From positions 11,442,842 through 11,506,841 of the forward strand of contig CAIIXF020000011.1 of the NCBI GenBank assembly GCA_903813345.2: DNA of 64,000 bases. Direction: 5' to 3'. Below, in pieces: positions 13,461 to 24,744 of this stretch; the stretch's first letter is position 1, and each line of letters starts with the position of its first letter. A model generated the notes under the pieces. It was not told the origin of the DNA, ran no database searches, and saw only the letters and a list, made by a program, of their open reading frames with translations. The stretch is from Owenia fusiformis (lineage: Eukaryota > Annelida > Polychaeta > Sabellida > Oweniidae). A program made the position numbers and the translations under genes.

Positions 13461-14365
13461 GCAATGTTTCAGAATAACCCTTAAAAAGGTAACCATAACA
13501 ATTCTAAAGTTTATTGAACCATAATCAGAGTCACTGTGAGGACTGGTGTCATATTCTAGGTTGTAAGTACCTGATGGAGTGAAAATCTCATCATATATAT
13601 TTGGGTTAATCCACTTAATCCCGTCCATGAACATGCAATAAAACATTCTGTACCTGCAGTGGCACATGAGCAAGTGGTTTAACATATTGCTTTGTCCTTG
13701 TATCGTTTGCATGTGCAAAATGACTTTGGGATTTTTGTTATATCAAGTTTCGGTTTTTTGGTCATTTTAATGGTCTCAAGAGTAATATGAACCACTTGAC
13801 ATCCAAATCCATTCCCTGGCTCTGGAATCTCAAAAAGTGGTTTGTCAGCATTCATTGAAATGTATAATTGTTATAAACCAAAAATGCATCCATAATTAGT
13901 GGTAATGCTCTAATATCATTTTGGATGCTGCAAACAAGTGTAATACATCCAATGATGGTTTGTTTTTATATTGAAATATAAACAAAATAACGCAACTCCC
14001 CTAGACCAGAGATCGTGCCCATGTGGACAGTCAATGGAGACAGAAACTCACTTTAAAGTAGAATGTCACATGTTTGAAAATGAACGATTAAGTCTGTTTG
14101 CCTAAATGACTGATACCCATAGTGACTTTTACATGTATACAAGTCTAGGAAAATATTGTATAATAATGAATGAAAAAAAACTGTTCAAAGGACACTTGGA
14201 AAATGTATGATAAATATGTTAGTGAAAAGTCGTGAAATAGTTACATGCGATGGTCTCTAATAGGTCGGCATCAACCAGGAATTGTTTTAATTCATGTATG
14301 TATCTTAATGTAACATCTTTAGTGCGTTAGACTTTAATTAATAAATTTACTACTACTACTAGTAT
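13460..14365. other. Central spacer of the giant foldback
   Basis: No gene is recognised. An AATAAATTTACTACTACTACT run at about 14341 looks like the microsatellite tail of a second LINE or SINE insertion. The minus-strand frame 13401-13718 has no recognised domain. Confidence 0.4.
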
Positions 14366-14369
14366 AATA

Positions 14370-15560
14370 TTGTTTCCATGTAATATTTGTTTCATTCTTG
14401 ATGTGATTTCTCAATATTCTGGCGAAGAAATACATGTATAAGCTCTTTCTTATACGATTTCAAAGTTATGAATCAAAGTTTATTATTTTCTTTTAACTTC
14501 CCCCAACCCTAAAATATTAGGGTAGGGTGTGAGATTTTTTTCACACTCATTATATACAATACCCTTTTAATATTGTGCATACCTGTTGTAAATGTATTTC
14601 TAGGAATTATTTCACAAGTTATAACTTCATAGAAGTCGTATTTCATCACTTTGTCATTTAACTTTTTTTATGACTGTATAAGGGTTAAATTATGCAAATT
14701 AGCTTATTTTCATATCAAGATATTTTTCCGAATTACTGACGTTATAACATAAATTTTGGTGAAAGAATTAAGTTTGTACCTCATATACTTCCAAAGTTAT
14801 GAATTAAAGTCCATTTCCATTTGACCCCCCTCAAATATCTGGGTAGGGAGACAAATTTTTTTCAGCGTCGTTATGTAAGATACACTTTTAATATTTTGCA
14901 CATCTGTTATACATATATAGATGCATTTTAGGAATTACTTTATTTGTTAAAACTTCATGAGAGGTCAATTAGAGTAAATGTCGTATTTTATCGCATCGTC
15001 ATTTAACAGTTTTTATGACTGTATAAGGGTAAATTATGCAAATTAACTTATTTGCGTAACAAAAATATTTTTTCTGAATTACTGATGTTGTTACATAAAC
15101 TTTGGTGAAAAAATTAAGTTTGTACCTCATATACTTTTAAAATTATGAATTAAAGTCCATTTTTATTTGACCCCCTCCCCTCAAAAATCTGGGTAGGGGG
15201 AGAATTTTTTTCACAGTCTTTATCTAAGATACACTTCTAATATTTTGCACATTTATTATACATATATAGATGCATTTTTAGGAATTATTTCATAAGTTAT
15301 AACTTCATATGAAGGCAATAACAGTAAATGTGATATAACATCATTTCGTCATTTACTAGTTTTTATGGCAGTTTAAGGGTTAAATTATGCAAATTAGCTT
15401 TTTTTCATTCAAAATATTTTTTTCTTCATTACTGATGTTATTTCATAAATTTTGGTGAAAAAATTAAGTTTGTATCTCATATACTTCCAAAGTTATGAAT
15501 TAAAGTCTAGTTTCTTCTGACCCCCCTAAAATTATAGGGCGGGGGGTATAAAGATGAAGA
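14370..15560 (-). repeat. Tandem array of about 340-bp units (right arm), about 3.5 copies
   Basis: These are the same units as in the left arm, in inverse orientation. ACTTCCAAAGTTATGAATTA or a close variant occurs near 14460, 14800, 15128 and 15483, alternating with AATTATGCAAATTAGCTTA. The orientation flip relative to 10890-12430 makes the arrays a long hairpin. Confidence 0.88.
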
Positions 15561-15832
15561 TATCTTATTTTCGCAAGTCTCAAACTCTAGATATCACCCC
15601 ACATCATAAAAGTAACTTATTTTCCAACAAGAACTGAAAAAATCTCGCGTAATACTTTCCAATATCCATTTTCACTTTCTAGCTGTTTCTCAGAACTTGG
15701 GTCCCTGAGTAATCATAAAAGCGACGTATTACCCGCGTAATTCTACCTTATCCTTATCTTTCACAGAATGTAACTTGAGAACGAAATGACGCCCGGAAAA
15801 ACGGTAAAAAGCACAACAAACCTTGAAAAAAG

Positions 15833-16081
15833 TTGAATTCTGTACAGAAATCTTGCAAACGGAAGTCATTCTATGACAGAGTAATCACCGTTCCTACGGG
15901 GGCTAAATACTTGAAAATATGTTACAGCGACATATATAAAAGTATGAAAACCTATGTGGCCAGATCAGAGCACCAAATCGGACATCGTGCTATTTCGAAT
16001 AAATTCATATTAGCCCTATTTTACACTACACATGACATTCCAAGACGTCTTGGCGAAAACGTCTTAGAAATATTATGTTGA
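15833..16081 (+). other. Unidentified 82-residue open frame in the right foldback arm
   Basis: The frame is open from an ATG at 15833 and rich in Lys, Arg and Tyr (for example GAKYLKICYSDIYKSMKTYV). I recognise no domain and found no matching frame in the left arm. It could be a captured fragment or chance. Confidence 0.2.
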
Positions 16082-16865
16082 GTTTACACCATGTTGATTC
16101 ATGTCGATTTCAGTACAAATCTCCGAAAAATGCTAAGAATGGTCGTTTTTATATCTCAGATTTACATTACCCCAGATCTCTCAGAGGCTACTTGTCATAA
16201 TTTAGGAAAGTGATTTGTGACGTTCTCTCTTCTAAGGGTATGTTTAAAAGATATAATTTGAATCTTAAATTCTTAACGTAGTTCACAGTTAAAACTGCTC
16301 CGTCACAGCTGACAAAAAATGTAAACATTATTTTTTATAAAAAATATTAAAAATACATCAATATATGTTAATTCCCTTGCTTTTACAGGAAAGTATCATT
16401 ACATTGTCTGCTTTTAGTAAATCTACAAAATTTATGGACTTTACGAAACGGCTTTGCATAAAAAACCTCCTACCTCATACCCACCTACGTGGAACCATGG
16501 GCTTTCAATTAGAAGGGTATGCAACTCTGTGTAATAACATGAGACCATCAAAATGAGCAGATGCCATGCTTCCCTTTTATGGTAATATTTCAAAAAGTAT
16601 TAGATAAATGTATACGCTTTAGTATTATTTTGAATAAAAATCAATTTTCAATATGATTAAAGCATAAAATATATTCAATCTCATGTAAAATTAAACAAAA
16701 AAAAGACCAATAAGAATAAGGGATATCAAGATGTTCTCTTCAAGTATTGCATTGTGGGTAATTATTCAAGAACACATTCCAATAAAAATATAATTTGTGG
16801 GAGAATGTTCACTTTCTGTATTGTCATATTACGATGAATTCCATTTTTTGGGTTTGTGTAAAAAA

Positions 16866-17811
16866 CCGGGTGACTGGGTAACCGGGTCGACCAGGTTCCT
16901 AACGTTCCTAGCAGGGTTACCATTTCCCCCGATATATAGTAGCGAATTGACTTGACAGACTTAAAACCTATAGAGTGCACTGCTGTTCAATATTTTTACC
17001 CTATACGGACATAGCACTTTTTAAAATAATCGATCCAGCAAACAGTGACGTCCATGTCACGTTGCTTATAAGTAGCATATAAGTTCCTAGAAGACGTTGC
17101 ACATTTTTGTTCTTTACACATCGAGGCAACGTAAACATGAGACATCTATTGATGGTATAAAAAGAATGTTGTTGTAACGTGTCCGTAAAGTTCGTTAGTG
17201 TGGAAAACATAACAAACAGGAACGTTTGATTTTTTACTACATTGGTCCATATGTGAAGTAACTCAAACGTTAAAATTCAACGTTGTCAAAACAGGCTTTT
17301 AATATCAAAATATTTGTTGGTGGAAAAAAACATGACAAAAACTTTGTGTTCTCACTAAGTCGGTTCGTTTCCGACATACTGATAACGTTAAATTTAACGT
17401 TGTCGAAACGTTTTTTCGATTTGAAATAACCTTAAAACGTGACCTCAATAATGACTTCATAGACCGTATTGATCTGACGTTATTTAAATACATGTAGTCA
17501 GCAAAACGTCGATGGTTGGTTCAATTTCAACATTGTGGAAATGGCTTCAAAATATTTGTTAAGGAAAGTTAAGGAAACGTTACAAAGACGTCAATATGTT
17601 CTCACTAAATCGGTTCATTACTGACGTTATTTTAACGTTAAAAGTTAACGTTGTCAAAACGTTCTTACGATGTGAAATAACCTCAAAACGTGACGTCGAA
17701 AATAACGTACATGTATATCGTCCAGATCCAACGTTATAAATAAAAAAATTCCTAACCCTGCTAGGAACGTTAAGTACCCGGTCACCCGGCTACCCGGTTA
17801 CCCGGTCACCC
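16866..17811. mobile_element. Inverted-repeat element with AACGTT-rich interior (946 bp)
   Basis: The ends are inverted copies of GGGTGACTGGGTAACCGGGT and CTAACGTTCCTAGCAGGGTTA (left from 16868, right ending at 17811). The interior repeats a module of about 130-240 bp built round AACGTTAAATTTAACGTT, TCGAAACGTT and AATAACCTTAAAACGTGAC near 17380-17480 and 17620-17700. Confidence 0.75.
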
Positions 17812-17860
17812 ATGAAATATGGGAAGTTGCCTACCCTTCTCGTTGAAAGCCCATGGTGGA

Positions 17861-18547
17861 ACATGATACAGTCATTGAAGGGTTCAATTTTAAAGATTAT
17901 TTAATCTCAAAATAGCTCAAATTATTAACATTTCTACATAATTCCGGCTTTATTTTATGACTAGACAGATGACAGATCCATAAATAAAGGCATATGGCTG
18001 GATTTTAATGTGTAATGACCCAAGGGCAGGCCTGTCAACTGTCCCGCAATTTGCGAAATTTTTCGTACCTCCCCCCCTTCCCCCCCCCCCCCCCGTTGAT
18101 GGATGTTTCAAACGCGAGCGTAACGAGCGCGAAAAATTTGAGGTGTCCAAAATTTGCCAAGATGTAATAAAATTTAAACCAAGGTGTCCAAAATTTGGAT
18201 CAAGGTGTTCAGATTTGGACCAAGGTGTCCACATTTTGAGGGGACGTGTTCAACATTTCCAAGTCACTCATGTTAGGTGTTCCCAAGTTGACAGGCCTGC
18301 AAGGGCACCCAAGGGGAATAAATAACTAATGACCGCGAGCATTGGTCTTACAAGCCAGATAAAAAGATTGAAAGAAAGTGTGCTAAATGCGATGCCCCAA
18401 GTGGGAATCAAACCCAGCTGGGATGTACATATACATGTAGTAGCAACTTTATCAAGGGTCCTTACAAATGCATCTATAATTCATCATAACCTAAGATTTA
18501 ATAAACTAAGATCTTTAAAATTGAACCCTCCAAAGACTGTATCATGT
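17861..18547. mobile_element. Inverted-repeat MITE inserted in the composite element
   Basis: ACATGATACAGTC plus GGGTTCAATTTTAAAGAT at the left is mirrored by ATCTTTAAAATTGAACCC plus GACTGTATCATGT at the right. The imperfect terminal repeat is about 35 bp. It contains the smaller MITE at 18027-18299. On the minus strand near 18390-18420, GGTTTGATTCCCAC resembles a tRNA B box, so a tRNA-derived SINE remnant is possible but unproven. Confidence 0.65.
18027..18299. mobile_element. MITE of 273 bp with 6-bp TSD
   Basis: CAGGCCTGTCAACT at the left and AGTTGACAGGCCTG at the right form perfect inverted ends. CAAGGG stands directly outside both ends (18021-18026 and 18300-18305). The interior has a C tract of about 16 bases near 18079 and repeated AAGGTGTCCAAAATTTG phrases. 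Confidence 0.85.
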
Positions 18548-18619
18548 CCCACGTATGTGGGTAGGTGGGTATGAGGTAGGAGGTTTTTTATACAAAGCCT
18601 TACGAAACTGATAAATTAA

Positions 18620-20640
18620 ATTGCATGTTCACCAGAAAATAACATGGATACAGATACTATCATTTTTTCGACCATTTGGTGATCTCTTTGATAAATATCT
18701 AAACCACCAGTACAGTCAATCAAATATTCAATATATTTTCATCATAACATACACTTAATTACCATGATTAGTACGTAAAATAAGGTTTTGCTTACCTTTT
18801 TAAAAAGTTTGTTTCTAAACCGGAAGTTTTCACTTTTCGCTATAGCGAGTTAGCCTGGAAAAGCAATCTCTTAGCATTTCGTTTAGAGCAATTGTCACTT
18901 TCTGAGGGACCACGTTTTCTGTGTCTAGTTCTAAGACTAACACGGGCGTAGGGCTATTTTTTAATTGGTAAGCACTCGCTGATGTCTGATTGCGTGACCA
19001 AAGGCCGGGCATCGCGGGGGGTCCAGGGGATGCTCCCCCGGGAAATAAATTTTCAAAGACGCCGGTTATTTGATGCAATCTGAGTGTTTCTCTAACTTTA
19101 GATAATTCTATTCTGACAAAATAAAATTGTAAAAAACGGAATTATCAGAAAATGTGCAATTAAATTGATGCATTTAACAAATTTTATTTTTTCCAATTCA
19201 TTTGCAGTCTTCACCATGGGCTCTCTCGAGAGGTAAAATGTAACGTTACGTCCATGGTAAACTGTAAACTGTAAACTGACGCAAATTGCTTACCTTTCTC
19301 ATATCATGTCATTTCATTTTCCAATGTTTTCTGATATTCTTTCGCTTTAAAACTGCTTTAGCTAGTTGAAATGAACCATTAATCTAAAAAAACTTACTTT
19401 ACTTTCATTTCACCGTTGATGTCCCCGGATGTACCAGCGTACTCTTATTACTGATTTGTTCTGTTCGGTATTATTCAGTTCACCACGGTATCGATACCTA
19501 TCCTTTCAGATAAATAAAGCCCTATCAGGCGCATTAATGCACCTAGATACTGATACCATTTGATCGTTGTGAGTGTTGTCACGTTGTGTAACAGAAATAA
19601 TGGTCCCATAATAGGAATTATTATCAACCCGGGACAATTGTTGAAACGCAGTTGAAGGCGGTGGTGATAGTAAACCCATAGAGGACAATAATAGAAACTT
19701 TAAGCTTGGATATAAAATCGAAATGGCAACCTATACGTATAAATCGCCCATATACAAATGCATGTAGTTTACTCACTTAATAATCGTTCGGTTACAGGGT
19801 TTACTTAGGCTACGTAATATGCCTAAGATTTACTCGAGTCTCTCTACTCAGTGCCCATAGAATATATGGTAACCTGATACATGTAGTTCCATCATGGGCC
19901 GCTGTTTCAAGAGCTTTTCTATGATCACACCGGAATAGCCTGACTACGGTAAAGTCAGATGCCGTTGTCACAAATGGCTGACACCGGTTCGTATTCGATT
20001 TGATTTTCACGAATTATAAGTTCAATAGAGCACGTATATTAAATTCATTTGGCACACGAATCAATAAAAGTGTCTTGGTACTCACCGTATAGTTGATAAT
20101 CTTCTACCATCTAAATGAAACCTTCAATTTAACCGATCAAGATATGGCATGGGACAACGGATACTGTAAAAATGACAACGGTAAATGTGGGTCAAATGTG
20201 CTCTAAAATTGAGCTGACAACGGTAATATTTGACAACGGTATCTAGAAAGACAACGGTAATGTAACGCTAGAAGCATTGAATTTTTATGGTTTGACTCTA
20301 AGTTATAAATATCGAGTCGCGAAACGCCAGATGGGGTAGGGAAGGAGAAAAATGACTTTTTATACAGAAAACCAAATCACTAACAGTAACCGCTAGTGTC
20401 CCTACGCAGGACTATAGCTTTATAATTATGTCAATGAGCATCCTCCTAAGCAGGTGTCCAGAATCCGTACCTCCTTCTTCTGGATTTTGAAGCCCTGTGA
20501 TCGGAGGATGGTCAATGAGTTGCAAACGCTGCACTGAAACGGGTCAAGACATCGTTGACTTCTGTTTATGTAACTTATTTAGAAAGGTTGATATATCGAG
20601 TGATTCAAAAAATGTAATCGCATTTGAACGATAATTTCAT
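18620..20640. other. Two kilobases with no recognised gene
   Basis: I see only fragments. A minus-strand frame at 18830-19078 has no known domain. A segment at about 19920-19995 recurs inverted at 34985-35065. A cluster of TGACAACGGTA words lies at 20150-20260. Nothing has clear coding character. Confidence 0.4.
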
Positions 20641-20785
20641 ATCAGTTATAGCTATCTCATTTTAAGCCCAAGATCTGCCTTGGTCACATTTGCGCCGATT
20701 TTCAGTACGGCGTCCGGCCGATTGAGTATTGATTGATCAATCGGCTGGGCGCCGGCCGATGGATCGGAGCATATGTGACCAATGC

Positions 20786-21402
20786 TGTTACGCGGTATAT
20801 GGCATACATTCATGGTTGCGCGGTCTTGTGATACGGGTGAATATGCCATACTCACCTGCGGTATATGGCATATTCCGCAGGTGAGTATGCGATATTCCGC
20901 AGTGAATATGCGATACATTGATTTCAGTGAATACCCGATACTTACCTGCGGAATATGTCATACTCACTTGCGGAATATGCCATATACCGCAGGTGAATAT
21001 GACATATACCGCAGGTGAAAACGTGATACAGAAAGCCTTGATTTGATTGGTTGCGAGAATCGACTCTAAATGTAAAACTACGCTGGATTACCACTATAGT
21101 TAGTGCGTCGAGTACTAATATATGAATCCTGGATTGGTTGAGTAAGTTTATTACACGAGTGATACTTCTGCTAAGTTAATATATTCGATAATGTTTGATT
21201 CAGTAATCATTATAATAATTTATAACGTTTTGTGCTTGTTCGTTCAATCGATGCAATTGACAATTGCGTACTTCCGTATCACGTTCTCATTGGTTAGTGT
21301 GTATGCCATATACCGCAGGTGAATCTGTCATACACCGCAAGTGAATATGCCATATTCGTTGCGGAATATGACATATTTTTGTATCGTGTTTACCGCGTAA
21401 CA
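20786..21402. mobile_element. Palindrome-rich MITE (617 bp) with 5-bp TSD
   Basis: The ends are TGTTACGCGGTA and TACCGCGTAACA, flanked on both sides by AATGC (20781-20785 and 21403-21407). Inside, variants of TCACCTGCGGNATATGNCATA occur at least eight times in alternating orientation, mainly at 20840-21015 and 21305-21370. No transposase is present. Confidence 0.85.
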
Positions 21403-21407
21403 AATGC

Positions 21408-22020
21408 ATTCAGAAGTGATTTGGATAGAAACTCAGTAAAATAGGCTAGCCATTAGACAAATTGAAATGTATTTTGATTTTGATGAACTAGTAAGACCTG
21501 AATTAAAGTACTCAATTGAAGTTTATCCAGGCCCATAGCAAGAATTTGAAGGGGATTTCTCTTTTAAAGAAATCTAGGTGCCGTGAATTCGTACGATCCA
21601 CGAGGCGATCCGGATAAATTTCGCTATTTTTTCGGCTTTTATAGCCCATTTATTTCATTTACATTATACACAATATACATGATAATATATCAAAGTAGAA
21701 AAAAAACTTGCGCCGGAAAAAAAGAAAATAAAGGCAGATGTCACATTGGTAAGGAGTTTTTTTCATTTTTAACATAGTTTATAAGTTATATACTCTTTCA
21801 AAGAGTTTAATCGTAACTTATTTTGAACTTTTCGGTCTAATTCTCTTATATTAAAATTCCAAATGTGTTCTGTATTAAATTTTCCAATATATATTTACCA
21901 TAATTTAGCCTATTTATTATTAGGGTCTGGTGAGCTTTGCGATCCATTTGATTTTTAGGTTTTCTATGTAGGATTTGAGATTTGAGACCATTTTCAGTCC
22001 ACCTTCTTCTCTGTTTCCCA
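21408..22020. other. No recognised feature
   Basis: AT-rich sequence without a gene, clear repeat end or coding frame. Confidence 0.35.
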
Positions 22021-23200
22021 TCACAGGGCCGTCAGATGGGGGGGGGGGGGGTGCGATGGGCCCTTTGTCACCCCCTAAAAAAATTCGAAAAAAAAATTTT
22101 TGAAAAAAATATTTTTGTATTTTTTTTCATTGACTCATACACTATGAAAGTACCCAGAAAGCACCAAATAGCATCTTAAAATTGTAAAATTTTCTAGGGG
22201 TATTGGCCACCCCTCACACCCCCCACAAAACAATGGAAAAGTTCTAAATTTATTTTAGTGTTTTGTCTCAGACACTTTTAAAGTGCCCAGACATCATCAA
22301 ATAGCTCCTTGATATAGTTAGTGTTTCTGGGGGACTAACACTTGCTCCCCCTCTTGCATTTTGCACTTGCATCCCCACCCCACCTCTCCCTCTGGTACCC
22401 CCCCCCCCCCAAAAAAAAAATTGGATAAAAATTGTGATTTTCTCAAATTCTTTAATAGACTCATGCACTTTGAAAGTGTCCAGAAAGCACCAAATAGCGT
22501 AGTAAAATTGCAAAATTTTCTAGGGGGAGTGGGCCACCCCTCACACCCCAAACAAAACAATGGAAAAGTTCTGAATTTGTTTTATGTATTGTCTCAGACA
22601 CTTTTAAATTGCCAAGACTTCATCAAATAGCTCCTTGATATAGGGAATGATTCTGGGAGACTAACACTTACTCGCCCTCTAGCATCCCAAATCCACCTCC
22701 CCCTCTGGCAGCCCCCCCCCCCCTAAAAAAAATTGAAAAAGATAAGATAAGATAAAAAAAGTGATCGTTTTTCAATGTTTTTATTATTAACTAATACACT
22801 TTAAATGTGCCCAGAAGTACCAAATATCATCTTTAAATTGTAAAATTTCAAGGAGAGTTAGCCACCCCTCACATCCCCCACAAAACAAAAGAAAATATTC
22901 TGAATTTCATGTATTGTCTCAGACATCATCAAATAGTACCTTGATATGGTCAATGTTTCTGGGGGACAGCCCCTTGCTCCCCCTCTGGCACCCCACCCCA
23001 CTTCACCCTCTCATCCTCTTTGACACCCCCAAAAGAATTTGAAAAAAATGCACATTTTTCTTATTGACTCATTCACTTTGAAAGTGCCCAGAAAGCACCA
23101 AATAGCATCTCAAAACTGTAAAATTTTCTACGGGGAGTGGACCACTCCTCACACCCCCCCCCCCTTCACAAAACAATTGGAACATTTGGAAGTTGCATTT
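22020..23200. repeat. Tandem repeat array, about four units of 280-330 bp
   Basis: The phrase CCAGAAAGCACCAAATAGCA recurs near 22155, 22486, 22813 (diverged) and 23089. It is followed each time by AAAATTTTCTAGGGG, GGCCACCCCTCACACCCC, and, except in the last unit, GTCTCAGACACTTTTAAA. Runs of G or C (for example 22038-22050 and 22398-22411) join the units. Apparent proteins in this stretch are low-complexity artefacts. Confidence 0.8.
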
Positions 23201-23239
23201 GTTAATTCCAAACCAATATAGGGAGTAACCGAACCCCCC

Positions 23240-24500
23240 TCTGACTTACGCGATTTGATTTACGCGGCAAAAAATTGACAATTTTATATTCTCTTTAGTA
23301 AAAACCGCACCCCCCTTGGAGAAAAGTGTCTTACGGGCCTGCATCATTGTACGTCGTGCTATCTTATCTTGTTTGTTGCTCCATATGGATTTATAGAAGC
23401 TTGACTCTGTGTCTTGAATAAGGTCTTCTTTTGGCATTGGTAGAACTGTTGCCATGTAAGTAATTTGGGAAAGAATAGTAAAGATTTAACTAAGGTGATT
23501 TTTCCAAGTGGAGTAATGTCTCTTCCTTCCCATGACTTAATTATGTCTTTAATTCTCTTTTTAGCAATTCAGGTCTGCAATGAGTTGTCTGTTTGATAAA
23601 GGTATTGTGATCCCAAGCATGGTTACTTTATCTGCTGTAAATTTAATATTTAGTTCTCTACATGTTTGTTCTGTCTGTTGTTGTGCTTCTGGTTCTAAGC
23701 TCATATCTCCAATAATACCGACATCTGTTTTGTTTTTGTTTATTTTTTAACCTGAAGTTCTTTTTAACCTGGAATTTTTGGAATAAATTTATTGCGTTTT
23801 TCACTGATTCTGTTGACCTAAGTAACAGTGTAGTGTCATCAGCGTATTGGGATATTTTTATTTCTGTGTCATCAGCTTTGATTCCTTCTATTCATATATC
23901 TTGTCTTGACTGCCTCTGCTAATATTTCAGGACTGATAGAATGAATAGGTATGGGCTCAGTCGGCACCCTTTGCGTACTCCTCTTGAGACGTGAAAGTAG
24001 TCGCATGTGTAATCATTATTTATTACGGTGCTTACTGCATTTTTATAGAATGTCTGGACCAATTAACATATATCTGGTCCAAAGATTAAAGTACACGAGA
24101 GTTTTTTGTATGAAGTCCCATTCAATGGTATCAAAAGCTTTTTCAAAATCAATGAGCGTGATGATTCCCCATGTGTGATGTATTTCCAAATGTTCCATGC
24201 TGTCAATAATTAATCGTATATTTTCTCCATTGTGTCGGCCTTAAATAAAACCTGTTTGGTCCATCTTGATTATATTCTTTATGTCGGTGCATCTTGATCC
24301 TTTCTGCTATAGCTCTTGTAGCGATTATAAAGTCAATATTGAGGAGACTTATTGGTCGCCAATTTTTTAAGTCCAAAATATCTCTAGCTTTCTTTGGAAG
24401 TAGAGATATGACAGCACGTCTTTGTTCTGTTGACATTTCGCCGTTTTGAAAAGAAAGGTTAAGCTTTCTTTTAAAAGATTTAGAATGTCATTTTTGAAGT
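23240..24500 (-). pseudogene. Decayed L1/Tx1-like LINE reverse transcriptase
   Basis: On the minus strand, reading from 24440 downward and changing frame several times, the order is that of an L1-type polymerase. LKNWRPISLLN comes first (about 24350), then TLIDFEKAFDTIEW (about 24120-24160), RGVRKGCRLSPYLF (about 23950-23990), SQYADDTTLLL (about 23820-23855), and a C-terminal part with WSNKQDKIARRT (about 23370). Several stops and frameshifts make it inactive. The family differs from the CR1/Daphne-like copy at 5161. Confidence 0.82.
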
Positions 24501-24725
24501 CATGCTAAACCCCGGGATAAAACCAATGAAAAATGTACAAGCCAAAAAGCATGAGCTAACTCTCACATGAGACTTTTATGATGGTCTCAGCTCTCACCCA
24601 CTAGGCCTATAAAATTGCACTCCATTACTATTGAGATGATTTCCCGGGAATACATTGCCGTTTCTTCTAGTGTAATTCATAGGTGGCGCAAATATCCCTG
24701 ATATCAAAATTGTGAACCCCTTATT

Positions 24726-24738
24726 CTTCCTCTTTCTC
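24726..24738 (+). promoter_or_regulatory. RPL13A: 5'TOP pyrimidine tract of RPL13A
   Basis: A 13-nt pyrimidine run starting with C lies just 6 nt before the ATG at 24745. Ribosomal-protein mRNAs start with such a tract, which couples their translation to TOR signalling through LARP1. The transcription start is therefore predicted at the C at 24726, but no transcript was seen. Confidence 0.65.
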
Positions 24739-24744
24739 GTGAAA

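Larger units (their letters stand above)
8495..16355. mobile_element. Giant foldback element (about 7.9 kb) with tandem repeats in both arms
   Basis: The left arm starts with CACAGGCTGGTATCGAAA, then carries a GTCCGCTGTGACGGAGC block (about 8520-8536) and a related one at 8871-8888. The right arm carries the inverse, GCTCCGTCACAGC, at about 16298. Further in, 10700-10890 matches the reverse complement of 15520-15710, and the array 10900-12430 matches the reverse of 14370-15540. The last 330 bp of the left arm has no partner on the right, so the right end is truncated near 16355. The arms are unequal: 9066-10690 on the left corresponds to only about 400 bp on the right. No transposase is visible. 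A compact relative lies at 37278-38109. Confidence 0.8.
16425..18610. mobile_element. Composite foldback element with nested insertions
   Basis: The left arm at 16425-16520 (ACCTCCTACCTCATACCCAC, then CCATGGGCTTTCAATTAGAA) has its inverse in two pieces, 17825-17860 and 18545-18610. The pieces are separated by another inverted-repeat element (17861-18547). A further inverted-repeat element (16866-17811) fills the loop side. No protein is encoded. Confidence 0.7.

Noticed and set aside
18830-19078. Frame with GGASPGPPAMPG
   Set aside because: It has no known domain, no splice partners and resembles transposon-derived low-complexity text.
22268-22630. Proline- or glycine-rich frames in the 330-bp array
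   Set aside because: They come from C and G runs in a repeat, overlap on both strands and start or end within the repeat unit.
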